Assembly (NCBI RefSeq): GCF_900101465.1
Contig: NZ_FMZM01000008.1
Coordinates: 62,001-126,000, forward strand
Direction of reading: 5' to 3'
Source of the DNA: Nocardioides lianchengensis
GTDB lineage: Bacteria; Actinomycetota; Actinomycetes; Propionibacteriales; Nocardioidaceae
Length of the DNA stretch: 64,000 nucleotides
The notes beneath the pieces are model-generated. The model ran no database searches. It saw only the letters and a program-made list of their open reading frames with translations, and had not been told where the DNA came from. Every line of letters starts with the position of its first letter. The first letter of the stretch is position 1. The position numbers and the translations under genes were made by a program. Positions 8,151-16,025 of this stretch are shown here, piece after piece.

Positions 8151-8630
8151 ATGGGCCAGGCACGAGGCAACCGGACGCGCCGCCGCTCGCGCCTCGGACA
8201 GGTCGGGCGGTGGGTCGCTCTGCTGGTGACGCTCGCCGGCCTGTTCGCGATGCACGGCATGGCGGACCACGGCACGGCGAGCCATGGCGCCATGCCCGGC
8301 ATGGGTAGCGCGGAGACGGTGGTCACCACCTCCGCACCCACCACCCCGCACGGCGAGGCGCATCCCGATATGCGGGCCGCCCCCTCCTCCGAACAGATCG
8401 GCCCCGCGGACGGCGGCACCCACGAGCAGCCCGAACAGATGGGCCTGCTCGGGCTCTGCCTGGCGATCCTGGCGGCGCTGTTCGCTCTCTGCGCGAGCAG
8501 GATGTGGGCGCTGGGCCGCACGATGCTGGCAGCGCTCCTACCCGCCGGTCGATCGACCGCCCCCGGGTGGTTCCGAGCCCGCGACCCCGTTCCACCAGAC
8601 CTCTTCCAGCTCTCGATCCAACGCTGCTGA
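8151..8630 (+). CDS. DUF6153-like small membrane protein, His/Met-rich
   Basis: A 159-aa protein with an Arg-rich cytoplasmic start, a first membrane helix (WVALLVTLAGLFAMHGMADH), a His/Met-rich outer loop (HGTASHGAMPGMG, HGEAHPDM) and a second helix (LLGLCLAILAALFALCA). This is the layout of the DUF6153 family, which is often next to DUF305 genes in actinobacteria. His and Met side chains suggest copper or another soft metal as ligand; that is inference. It is 84 bp upstream of the DUF305 gene and probably in one transcription unit with it. Confidence 0.7.
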   Translation: MGQARGNRTRRRSRLGQVGRWVALLVTLAGLFAMHGMADHGTASHGAMPGMGSAETVVTTSAPTTPHGEAHPDMRAAPSSEQIGPADGGTHEQPEQMGLLGLCLAILAALFALCASRMWALGRTMLAALLPAGRSTAPGWFRARDPVPPDLFQLSIQRC

Positions 8631-8714
8631 CACGGCAGCCGACCGACGCACGGACGAAGTGTCGTCGGTCGGTTCGTCCTGCCATCACCAGAGCTGAAGG
8701 AGAACTGCATCATC

Positions 8715-9371
8715 ATGCGTACCCACACCATCCGACGTGCGGCCGCGGTCGCCATCACCCTGACCCTCGCAACCTCGCTGGCCGCCTGCGGCGGCGACGA
8801 GAGCGGACACGACAGTCACCGCGGCACCGCGTCAGACGTCAGCACCGCCAGCAACGGCGACGTGTTCAACGACGCCGACATCGAGTTCGCCACCCACATG
8901 ATCCAGCACCATGCCCAGGCGGTGCAGATGGTCGTCATGACTCAGGGCCGCCCCCTGGACCCGGAGGTGGAGCAGCTCGCCCAGGACATCCGGGCCGCAC
9001 AGGTCCCGGAGATCGAGACCATGACCGACTGGCTGACCGCCTGGGACCAGGAGATCCCGGAGACCTCGATGGACCACGTCAACATGGGCCACTCGATGGG
9101 TGACATGAGCGGAAGCATGGAGGGCATGGAGGGCATGGACGACATGCTCGGCGCCATGACGGCCGAGGACATGGATGCACTGGAGAACGCCTCCGACGCC
9201 GATTTCCAGGACATGTGGCTGGCGATGATGGTCGAGCACCACCAGGGAGCCGTCGACATGGCACAGACCGAGCAGGACGACGGCGCCAACACGGACGCCA
9301 CTACGCTAGCCACCACGATCATCGAGACCCAGCAGGTCGAGATCGACACCATGGAGGGCCTGCTGGGCTGA
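8715..9371 (+). CDS. DUF305 lipoprotein, Met/His-rich
   Basis: A 218-aa exported protein with a lipobox (SLAACGG), so probably a membrane-anchored lipoprotein. Two DUF305 (ferritin-like four-helix) half-motifs are visible: FATHMIQHHAQAVQMVVMTQ and AMMVEHHQGAVDMAQTEQ. Between them lies a strikingly Met-rich segment (MGHSMGDMSGSMEGMEGMDD). Family members are linked with copper and other metal resistance, and the Met/His content fits copper binding. It is preceded by AAGGAG upstream of the ATG at 8715 and follows the DUF6153-like gene. It is the last gene before the island boundary. Confidence 0.85.
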   Translation: MRTHTIRRAAAVAITLTLATSLAACGGDESGHDSHRGTASDVSTASNGDVFNDADIEFATHMIQHHAQAVQMVVMTQGRPLDPEVEQLAQDIRAAQVPEIETMTDWLTAWDQEIPETSMDHVNMGHSMGDMSGSMEGMEGMDDMLGAMTAEDMDALENASDADFQDMWLAMMVEHHQGAVDMAQTEQDDGANTDATTLATTIIETQQVEIDTMEGLLG

Positions 9372-9644
9372 GGGCGGAGGACGGTTTCGCCGCGAGCACC
9401 AGCAGCGCTGGCAGGCACGGACCACCGGTTCGTGCCCGCCGGCGCGCCGGGGATCTGCTAGCCACCGATGATCCGACGGCGTCCGCGCCCTGCAGCGCGC
9501 CCCGCGTGGCGTCCCTCGTCGTGGGTGGATCGCGCCGCTCAGCCTCTCCTGACCTGGGCCCGGCCACCACTGCCCACTTAGTGCCCAGAAAGTCCGATCA
9601 AATTGATCAACGCGACCACGCACGACTATCGGCGGGTACCTGCG

Positions 9645-9672
9645 TTTGTCCAGGTCAGAGCACCTTTGTCCA
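9645..9672. repeat. Two TTTGTCCA direct repeats, 20 bp apart, beside the att scar
   Basis: TTTGTCCA occurs at 9645-9652 and 9665-9672, exactly two helical turns apart and 37-60 bp from the tRNA-like scar. Integrase arm-type sites are often short direct repeats at such a distance from the core, so these are candidates. The 9,372-9,708 stretch otherwise has no gene that I can support; it also holds a GATCAA-A-TTGATC inverted repeat at 9596-9608. Confidence 0.35.
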
Positions 9673-9708
9673 TCAGGATTCGTCGGCTCCCATGGCACCT
9701 GAGGGTTC

Positions 9709-9743
9709 TCAGCGGGTTCGGGGTTCAAGTCCCTGATGGCGTA
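9709..9743 (+). repeat. attR: tRNA 3'-half scar, putative attR of the island
   Basis: The sequence fits a class-I tRNA from residue 39 to 73: TCAGC (3' side of the anticodon stem, 9709-9713), GGGTT (5-nt variable loop), CGGGG-TTCAAGT-CCCTG (T arm with canonical TTCRANY loop, 9719-9735), ATGGCGT (acceptor 3' strand) and A as discriminator. Nothing upstream supplies the 5' half, so it is not a working tRNA gene. It is the expected duplicate left when an element integrates into the 3' end of a tRNA gene. The pattern reminds me of actinobacterial tRNA-Lys, but that is from memory and weak. Confidence 0.7.
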
Positions 9744-9750
9744 CAGATCA

Positions 9751-9786
9751 AGCCCCTGACCAGCGGAAACGCTGGTCAGGGGCTTT
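9751..9786 (+). terminator. Intrinsic terminator after the tRNA scar
   Basis: A perfect 15-bp stem (AGCCCCTGACCAGCG, 9751-9765, with its complement 9770-9784) closes on a GAAA tetraloop and is followed by TTGT. It probably terminated the original tRNA transcript and now marks the chromosomal side of the boundary. Confidence 0.85.
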
Positions 9787-9832
9787 GTCGTTCTCGGGCA
9801 TCCCGTTCGCGGCGCCCCCTAGTCTTGCGGGC

Positions 9833-10492
9833 GTGACTGCCGCGCCGCGTGCTCTATCCCCACGGTGGGAGGCACTGCGCGGCGAGCAGGAGGCGGCCGT
9901 GGCCGCGGCCATCATCGCCGTCGTCGCCGAGGACCCGTCCGGGCTGAGCGTCGCCGAGGTCGCCCAGCGCGCGGGGATCAGCCGCCAGACGTTCTACAAG
10001 CAGTTCACCTCACTCGAGGCTGCCGTGGCCGTCACCCAGCAGCGCGTGGTGACCGATCTCGGCCGCCGGATCGCCGAGGACCTCGCGAGCGGGCCGCCCC
10101 CGACCGACGGGCTCGAGAGGCTCCTCCGCATCTTCGAAGCCTCGTTCGAGATCTTCGCGGCCGACCCCGCCACCCTGCGGTTCACCAGCTTCTACGACTT
10201 CAGCTTCCGCGTGCACCGGATGAGCGCGGCCGACCGCGAGGAGCACCCGCTCGCCCCGCCCGCCGACGGCGAGGGCGGCATGCACGACCTGTTGCGAGCG
10301 GGGCAGCTCGACGGGTCCATCGACCCGAGCCTCCCGGTCGAGACGACGTGGCGCGCCCTCTCCACCTCGATGCTCGGGGTGATCCAGCGACTCCAGATCC
10401 AGGACGACTGGACCGACGGCCGCGACCGGGCGGCCCGCGAGACCTACGCCGCGATGATCGCCGTCTGGAAGAGGACGCTGGCCAGCTCGTAG
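9833..10492 (+). CDS. TetR/AcrR-family transcriptional regulator
   Basis: A 219-aa TetR regulator. The HTH is VAEVAQRAGISRQTFYKQFT (about residues 43-62), with a typical TetR helix 4, SLEAAVAVTQQRVVTDLGRR, after it. The C-terminal ligand domain is variable. GTG at 9833 is preferred: the longer frame begins with TTG inside the terminator of the preceding tRNA scar. It lies upstream of the GH106-like glycosidase on the same strand, and an inverted repeat TGACA-GAG-TGTCA sits between them. It is the first gene clearly outside the mobile element. Confidence 0.85.
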   Translation: MTAAPRALSPRWEALRGEQEAAVAAAIIAVVAEDPSGLSVAEVAQRAGISRQTFYKQFTSLEAAVAVTQQRVVTDLGRRIAEDLASGPPPTDGLERLLRIFEASFEIFAADPATLRFTSFYDFSFRVHRMSAADREEHPLAPPADGEGGMHDLLRAGQLDGSIDPSLPVETTWRALSTSMLGVIQRLQIQDDWTDGRDRAARETYAAMIAVWKRTLASS

Positions 10493-10562
10493 GCCTCCCC
10501 CTTCCCCGGAAGGCGACGCACGTCGCCGACCGTCGGTCCGTCCTGCCATCAATGGCTAACCG

Positions 10563-10602
10563 TTGACAGAGTGTCAGCACTAAGTGACGATGACGCACGT
10601 CA
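10563..10602 (+). promoter_or_regulatory. Promoter -35 overlapped by a TetR-like operator, upstream of the glycosidase
   Basis: TTGACA (10563-10568) is a consensus -35 element and overlaps the inverted repeat TGACA-GAG-TGTCA (10564-10576); GACGAT lies 17 bp downstream as a weak -10. A second palindrome, TGACG-CA-CGTCA, is at 10591-10602. An operator on the -35 is a common mode of repression by TetR proteins, and the TetR gene is directly upstream. The regulator-site pairing is inferred. Confidence 0.45.
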
Positions 10603-10665
10603 CATTCTCTTGAAACGTTCCACTCCCGAAGTGGTCACGCGTCCCGTCAGAACGGATGAACCTGC

Positions 10666-13600
10666 ATGAGAAGAACCCTCCGGCTCCGCGCAGCCGGCAC
10701 GTACGGCGCCTGCGCGGTCATCGCGACGTCGCTGGTCGTCGGAGCCACGCCCGGCGCGACCGGCACCGGCACCGCCGCGGCGGTCGCGCCCCTCGCCTCC
10801 AGCGCCCCCGCCCCGGACCCGCTGACGAGCGCCTCCTCCTTCACGAACCCGGCGGCGGGCTTCCGGCCGATGATGCGCTGGTGGTGGGCGGCCCCGCTGA
10901 CCGCCGAGCAGACGGTCGCCGACCTGGAGCACATGAGGGACGCCGGCTTCGGCGGTGCCGAGATCGCCTACGACGCCAGCAGCTGGGCCACCCCCGCCCA
11001 GCGCGACGCGCTCGGTGCGGCGATCGACTGGGCCGAGGAGCACGACTTCCAGCTCGACATGACCCTCGGCGCGGCCTGGCCCGTCTCGACGCCGGCCACC
11101 GACGAGGCCAGCGGCCTGGCCGAGCTCGAGCTGCAGTACGGCCGGGTCGACGTCGCCGGGGGTGCCACCTTCAGCGGGGCCCTCCCGACCGCGTTCGACG
11201 ACGTGACCGACCGGACGGCGACCCTGGTCGCCGTCACCGCCGCCCGGGTCACCAGCCGTGGTCCGGCCGTGACGACCGCGAATGAGCCGCCGGCCAGGTC
11301 GACCGTCCTCGACCCCGCCTCGATGGTGGATCTCACCGACGAGGTCGACGGCGGCCGCCTCGACTGGACCGCACCGGCCGGCGACTGGATCGTCTTCGCG
11401 TTCTGGTCCCGGGCGTCCTCCGGCGGGAAGACCGGCGTCGCCAACCTCTTCGACGCCGACAGCGCCCGGGCCGCCACCGAGTACGTCGGCGACCACCAGC
11501 TCGGAGCCGCGAACGAGGCCGCCCTGCCCGGCGTGGGCGGTGCCTACTTCGAGGACTCACTGGAGAACCACACGGCGTCGCAGTACTGGACCCGGGACAT
11601 GCTGGCCCAGTTTCAGCAGCGGCGCGGCTACGACCTGACGACGTACCTGCCCCTGGTCTTCATGCAGGGCATGAGCCAGTACGCGTTCGACTTCGAGCAC
11701 ACGGGTCAGCCCGGCACGCTCCCACCGGCCGACTTCGCCCTCCCGGGCGGCGACGGTCAGCGAGTGCTCACCGACTACTGGCGCACCTTGGACGACCTCT
11801 ACGCGGACGAGCACCTCCAGCCGTTCATCGACTTCGCCGCCCAGACCGACATGCAGTTCCGCACCCAGGCGGCGTTCGGGGAGAGCCTCAACACGACCCG
11901 GGCGGCTCGTGAGCTCGCCCGGGCCGGCGGCCTGATGGACGACGAGTCGCTGAACGCCGGCGGTTGGGCCCCCGACGAGGTGCTGACGGCCAACGAGGGG
12001 TCCTGGCGCTTCATGGCCGACCACTACCGCTCTGCCGTCGGTGGCTCCCACCAGGGCGGCCAGACGCAGGTCAGCAGCGAGCTCGGGGCCGCCATCCCGG
12101 CGTTCATGCCGACGATGCGCTCCTACCGGCAGCTGATGGACACGTCCTGGGCGATGGGGATCAGCCGGCCCATCGTGCACGGCTACGCCTACCAGACCCC
12201 GGGCGCCGCCTGGCCGGGCACCAGCCGGTTCGGCAACATCGTCGCCGAGTCGTGGAACGCGGACACGTTCCCCCAGTGGGACGACTGGGAGCCGCTGGCC
12301 GACTACTGGGCCCGCGGCACGTACGTGCTGCAGTCCGGGACCCCGCGCAGCGACGTCGCCGTCCTGTACGACGGCTTCCTGACCTCCGCGGCCACGCCCA
12401 GCCTCGGTGCCTCGGCCCCGCTGCCGGCGCTGTTCGACGGCCTGTCGGCCGAGACCCGCGGCTACCAGCTGCAGTACGTCGACTCCGCGGGCCTCGCCGA
12501 GCCGGAGGCCGCGGGCAACGGCGTCCTCTACCCGCAAGGCCCGGCGTACCGGGCCCTGGTCGTCGACCAGCGGTCCCTCGACCCCGCCGCCGCCGAGGCG
12601 GTCGCGACCCAGGCGGAGGCAGGACTGGCCGTGGTGCTCGTCGGCGACGTCCCGAGCCGGTCGGCGACCTACGGCGCGGACCCGGCCGCCGCGGACGCGC
12701 GCGTCGTCGCGGCGGTACGGCGGATCCTCGCCGCGCCGTCGGTGCGCCGGGTCGCCTCCGACGCCGGTGTCGGCGCCGCCCTCGATCGTCTCGAGGTCCG
12801 TCCCGACACCTCGTGGTCGACCGGCGACCAGCTCTACAGCCAGCACCGGGAGACGGCGTCGTCCGACCTCTACTACGTCTACAACCCGACGACGGAGCCG
12901 ATCACGACCGACATCGCCTTCGCCGCGACCGGCAGCCCCCGCGAGCTCGACCTCTGGACCGGGACGACGACGGCCCGGGCCGAGTACCGCAGGGTCGGCG
13001 ACCGGGTCGTCGTCCCCGTCACCCTGGGGCCGGGAGAGAACACCGTGCTCGGCTTCCCCAAGAGCCGTGCGGGCGAGCGCCTGCACGTCACGTCGGCCGG
13101 CGGGTCGGACGTCGCCTTCGCCGGCACCGACGCCTTCACGGTCTCCAGCACCACCGCGGGGTCGCGCACCGTCACCTACAGCGACGGCCGGACGTCGAAG
13201 GTCACCGCGCCGACGCTGCCGGCGGCCCTGCCGGCCAGGAGGTGGGGCCTGCGCGTCGAGGCCACCGGACCCGAGTCGGAGCAGCCCACCGTCGAGCTGT
13301 CCGACCTGGCGCTGGCCGACTGGCGCTCGATCGACCAGCTGGAGAACGTCGCCGGCGTGGGCACCTACACCTCCACCGTCGACCTGCCGCGGTCGTGGAC
13401 GACCGCCGACCGCGGGACCCGACTGGACCTCGGCAAGGTCGAGGGCGGATCGGTCAAGGTCTACGTCAACGACCGGCTCGCCACCCCCGACGTCACCGCC
13501 GTCTCGCAGATCGACGTCACCCGGTTCCTCCGGCCCGGGCGCAACGAGCTCCGGGTCGAGTTCCGCTCGACGCTGCGCAACAAGGCCACCTCGCTCGGCA

Positions 13601-14022
13601 TCGGGACGATGCTCGGGGCCACGACCCAGGCCACCGGACTGCTCGGGCCGGTGCGACTGGTCCCGGACGCCCGGCAGCGGGTCGCTCCCACCCGGGCCTC
13701 GGCACCGGCGAAGAAGGCGACGCGCATCCAGAAGGTCGGCCAGCACCCGCGGAAGGCCGTCCCCGGGAGGCGCCTCAGCCTGCGGGTGTGGGTCAGCTCC
13801 CCTGCCGGAGGGCAGCCGAGCGGCCGGGTCCGCGTGCTCCGACACGGCAAGCAGGTCGGATCGGCCCGGGTGGTCGACGGCATCGCCACGGTGCGCGTGA
13901 AGCTGTCCCGGGCGACACGCCCCGGGAAGGTCACGCTGGTGCTGCGCTACAGCGGCGACGCGTCGTACCGGGCCGATCGGGCGGTGACCAAGGTCGCCGT
14001 CACGAAGTCCCGACGTCGATGA
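10666..14022 (+). CDS. Secreted glycoside hydrolase, GH106 (alpha-L-rhamnosidase)-like, with Ig-like tail
   Basis: A 1118-aa exported enzyme. It begins with an Arg-rich, hydrophobic signal sequence cleaved near AAAVAPLASS. The catalytic region opens with FRPMMRWWWAAPLTAEQTVA (about 65-84), then GFGGAEIAYDASSW and QLDMTLGAAWPVSTP, the layout of GH106 proteins. A beta-sandwich part follows at about 860-1010, and a bacterial Ig-like repeat at about 1030-1112 (SLRVWVSSPAGGQPSGRVRV), ending in a basic tail. The likely role is degradation of plant or bacterial rhamnose-containing polysaccharide outside the cell. No sugar transporter lies next to it, which is unusual for such a gene. The exact substrate is inferred from the family. 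Confidence 0.72.
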   Translation: MRRTLRLRAAGTYGACAVIATSLVVGATPGATGTGTAAAVAPLASSAPAPDPLTSASSFTNPAAGFRPMMRWWWAAPLTAEQTVADLEHMRDAGFGGAEIAYDASSWATPAQRDALGAAIDWAEEHDFQLDMTLGAAWPVSTPATDEASGLAELELQYGRVDVAGGATFSGALPTAFDDVTDRTATLVAVTAARVTSRGPAVTTANEPPARSTVLDPASMVDLTDEVDGGRLDWTAPAGDWIVFAFWSRASSGGKTGVANLFDADSARAATEYVGDHQLGAANEAALPGVGGAYFEDSLENHTASQYWTRDMLAQFQQRRGYDLTTYLPLVFMQGMSQYAFDFEHTGQPGTLPPADFALPGGDGQRVLTDYWRTLDDLYADEHLQPFIDFAAQTDMQFRTQAAFGESLNTTRAARELARAGGLMDDESLNAGGWAPDEVLTANEGSWRFMADHYRSAVGGSHQGGQTQVSSELGAAIPAFMPTMRSYRQLMDTSWAMGISRPIVHGYAYQTPGAAWPGTSRFGNIVAESWNADTFPQWDDWEPLADYWARGTYVLQSGTPRSDVAVLYDGFLTSAATPSLGASAPLPALFDGLSAETRGYQLQYVDSAGLAEPEAAGNGVLYPQGPAYRALVVDQRSLDPAAAEAVATQAEAGLAVVLVGDVPSRSATYGADPAAADARVVAAVRRILAAPSVRRVASDAGVGAALDRLEVRPDTSWSTGDQLYSQHRETASSDLYYVYNPTTEPITTDIAFAATGSPRELDLWTGTTTARAEYRRVGDRVVVPVTLGPGENTVLGFPKSRAGERLHVTSAGGSDVAFAGTDAFTVSSTTAGSRTVTYSDGRTSKVTAPTLPAALPARRWGLRVEATGPESEQPTVELSDLALADWRSIDQLENVAGVGTYTSTVDLPRSWTTADRGTRLDLGKVEGGSVKVYVNDRLATPDVTAVSQIDVTRFLRPGRNELRVEFRSTLRNKATSLGIGTMLGATTQATGLLGPVRLVPDARQRVAPTRASAPAKKATRIQKVGQHPRKAVPGRRLSLRVWVSSPAGGQPSGRVRVLRHGKQVGSARVVDGIATVRVKLSRATRPGKVTLVLRYSGDASYRADRAVTKVAVTKSRRR

Positions 14023-14045
14023 TCTGACCCCCGACGTGCGCGGCG

Positions 14046-14075
14046 GGCCCCGGCAGCACAGGCGCTGCCGGGGCC
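14046..14075 (+). terminator. Terminator hairpin after the glycosidase gene
   Basis: GGCCCCGGCAGC (14046-14057) pairs perfectly with 14064-14075 around a 6-nt loop, 24 bp after the glycosidase stop. There is no T-run, so efficiency is uncertain. Confidence 0.6.
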
Positions 14076-14149
14076 TCTCGCTACCCGGACCGCGCCGGGA
14101 AACCCCGCCCGGAGGGGCCTGCGTCGGAGGACTCCACTAACGTGAGGTG

Positions 14150-15835
14150 GTGAGCCATCCCCACCCCGAGCTGCAGCGTCCCCCCAAACTCCCCGTTGAC
14201 GGGCTGCGGATCGTCGGCCTCGGCGGCCTCGGCGAGATCGGTCGCAACATGACCGTCTTCGAGCACCGCGGCAAGCTGCTGATCGTCGACTGCGGCGTGC
14301 TGTTCCCCGAGGAGCACCAGCCGGGGATCGACGTGATCCTCCCCGACTTCACCTGGATCCGGGACCGGCTCGACGACGTGGTCGCCGTGGTGCTCACCCA
14401 CGGGCACGAGGACCACATCGGCGGCGTGCCGTACCTCCTGCGGGAGCGGCGCGACATCCCGGTCGTCGGCTCGCGCCTGACGCTGGCGCTGATCGACGCC
14501 AAGCTGAAGGAGCACCAGATCAAGCCGGTGCTCAACCAGGTCAAGGAGGGCGACCGCCTCACCCTGGGACCCTTCGACATCGAGCTGCTGGCCGTCAACC
14601 ACTCCATTCCCGACGGCCTCGCCGTGGCGATCCGCACCCGGGCCGGGCTGGTCCTGCACACCGGCGACTTCAAGATGGACCAGTTCCCGCTCGACGACCG
14701 GATCACCGACCTCCGCGCCTTCGCGCGCCTCGGTGAGGAAGGGGTGGACCTGTTCCTCACGGACTCCACCAACGCGGAGGTCCCCGGGTTCACCATGTCC
14801 GAGCGGGAGCTCACGCCCGCCATCGAGACCGTCTTCCGTACGGCGCCCCGCCGCGTCATCGTCTCCAGCTTCGCCAGCCACGTACACCGCATCCAGCAGG
14901 TCCTCGACGCCGCCGAGGCGCACGGCCGCAAGGTCGCCTTCGTCGGCCGGTCGATGGTGCGCAACATGGGCGTCGCGCGCGACCTCGGCTACCTGCGCTA
15001 CCCCGAGAGCCTCGTCGTCCCGTTCGAGCAGCTGGAGCGGATGAACCCCAAGAAGGTCGCGATCGTCTGCACCGGCTCGCAGGGCGAGCCGATGGCGGCC
15101 CTCGCGCGGATGGCCAACCGCGAGCACAAGATCCGGATCGGCGAGGGCGACACGGTCCTGATGGCCAGCTCGGCCGTCCCCGGCAACGAGACCGCCATCT
15201 CCTCCCTCATCAACGGCCTCACCCGCTGGGGCGCCAACGTGGTCCACAAGGGCAACGCCAAGGTGCACGTCTCCGGCCACGCCAGCGCCGGCGAGCTCGT
15301 CTACTGCTACAACATCGTCCGGCCGACCCACGTCATGCCGGTCCACGGCGAGTGGCGCCACCTGAAGGCCAACGGCGACCTGGCGATCCGGACCGGTGTC
15401 GCCCCCGACCGCGTGATCATCGCCGAGGACGGCGTGGTCGTCGACCTGGTCAAGGGTCGCGCCAAGATCACCGGCAAGGTCCCGGCCGGCAACGTCTACG
15501 TCGACGCCCAGACCGTCGGCGGCGCGACCGAGACCACGCTGAAGGACCGCCGTACCCTCGCCGAGGAGGGCGTCGTCACCGTGCTCGCCCTGGTCGACGC
15601 CGACAATGGCACGCTCGCCGAGGAGCCGGACTTCCTGGTCCGCGGGTTCGTCCACGAGCCCGACGCGTTCCACGCCGCGATCCCGGTCGTCGAGAAGACC
15701 CTGGCCCGGGCCGCCGCCGAGGGCATCGGCGACGCCCACCAGCTGGAGCAGATGATCACCCGCGAGGTCGGGCGTTGGGCCTACAAGAAGTACCGCCGCA
15801 GCCCGCTGATCATCACCATCGTCGTCGACGCCTGA
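14150..15835 (+). CDS. rnj: Ribonuclease J
   Basis: A 561-aa RNase J, a zinc-dependent 5'-3' exo- and endoribonuclease for mRNA decay and rRNA maturation. The metallo-beta-lactamase core has HGHEDHIGGVPYLLRERRD (about 84-102), preceded by LLIVDCGVLFPEE. The beta-CASP domain holds STNAEVPGFTMSERELTP, and a later GSQGEPMAALARMANREHK with SGHASAGELVYCYNIVRPTH completes it. Length matches the family. GTG at 14150 (MSHPHPEL) is preferred; an in-frame GTG lies one codon upstream. In many actinobacteria dapA precedes rnj; here the glycosidase does. Confidence 0.95.
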   Translation: MSHPHPELQRPPKLPVDGLRIVGLGGLGEIGRNMTVFEHRGKLLIVDCGVLFPEEHQPGIDVILPDFTWIRDRLDDVVAVVLTHGHEDHIGGVPYLLRERRDIPVVGSRLTLALIDAKLKEHQIKPVLNQVKEGDRLTLGPFDIELLAVNHSIPDGLAVAIRTRAGLVLHTGDFKMDQFPLDDRITDLRAFARLGEEGVDLFLTDSTNAEVPGFTMSERELTPAIETVFRTAPRRVIVSSFASHVHRIQQVLDAAEAHGRKVAFVGRSMVRNMGVARDLGYLRYPESLVVPFEQLERMNPKKVAIVCTGSQGEPMAALARMANREHKIRIGEGDTVLMASSAVPGNETAISSLINGLTRWGANVVHKGNAKVHVSGHASAGELVYCYNIVRPTHVMPVHGEWRHLKANGDLAIRTGVAPDRVIIAEDGVVVDLVKGRAKITGKVPAGNVYVDAQTVGGATETTLKDRRTLAEEGVVTVLALVDADNGTLAEEPDFLVRGFVHEPDAFHAAIPVVEKTLARAAAEGIGDAHQLEQMITREVGRWAYKKYRRSPLIITIVVDA

Positions 15836-15855
15836 GGGGCGGCCGGGCGGCCCGC

Positions 15856-15950
15856 GTGAGTTTCATCGGCTGGCCGATGAAACTCACGCTGGGACGACAA
15901 AGGTTCATCGTCCAGGCGTGAGGTTTGTCGGCCAGCCGATGAAACTCTCA
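15856..15950. repeat. Tandem REP-like palindromes
   Basis: A perfect inverted repeat, GTGAGTTTCATCGGC with a 2-nt centre and its exact complement (15856-15887), is followed at 15918-15950 by a degenerate second copy. A third hairpin (CTGGGACGA paired with TCGTCCAG, one bulge) lies between them at 15888-15915. It sits between the convergent rnj and SDR genes. It looks like a dispersed intergenic repeat and may also act as a bidirectional terminator. Confidence 0.65.
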
Positions 15951-16025
15951 TCCCGGCCCCGGCATCACCCCTCGGGGTACGGCGTCCCACTGCCGGCCGA
16001 GCCGGTGCAGCTCCGGCGTCGCCTC

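Noticed and set aside
9601..9743. A complete tRNA gene at the scar
   Set aside because: Only the 3' half folds; no matching D arm, anticodon loop or 5' acceptor strand exists upstream.
1..9743. Prophage
   Set aside because: No capsid, terminase, tail or lysis gene; a MobF relaxase points to a conjugatively mobilised element.
11557..13845. 762-codon open frame antisense to the glycosidase
   Set aside because: Composition is Gly/Arg/Val-rich without any domain; the opposite strand has a signal peptide and catalytic-domain motifs.
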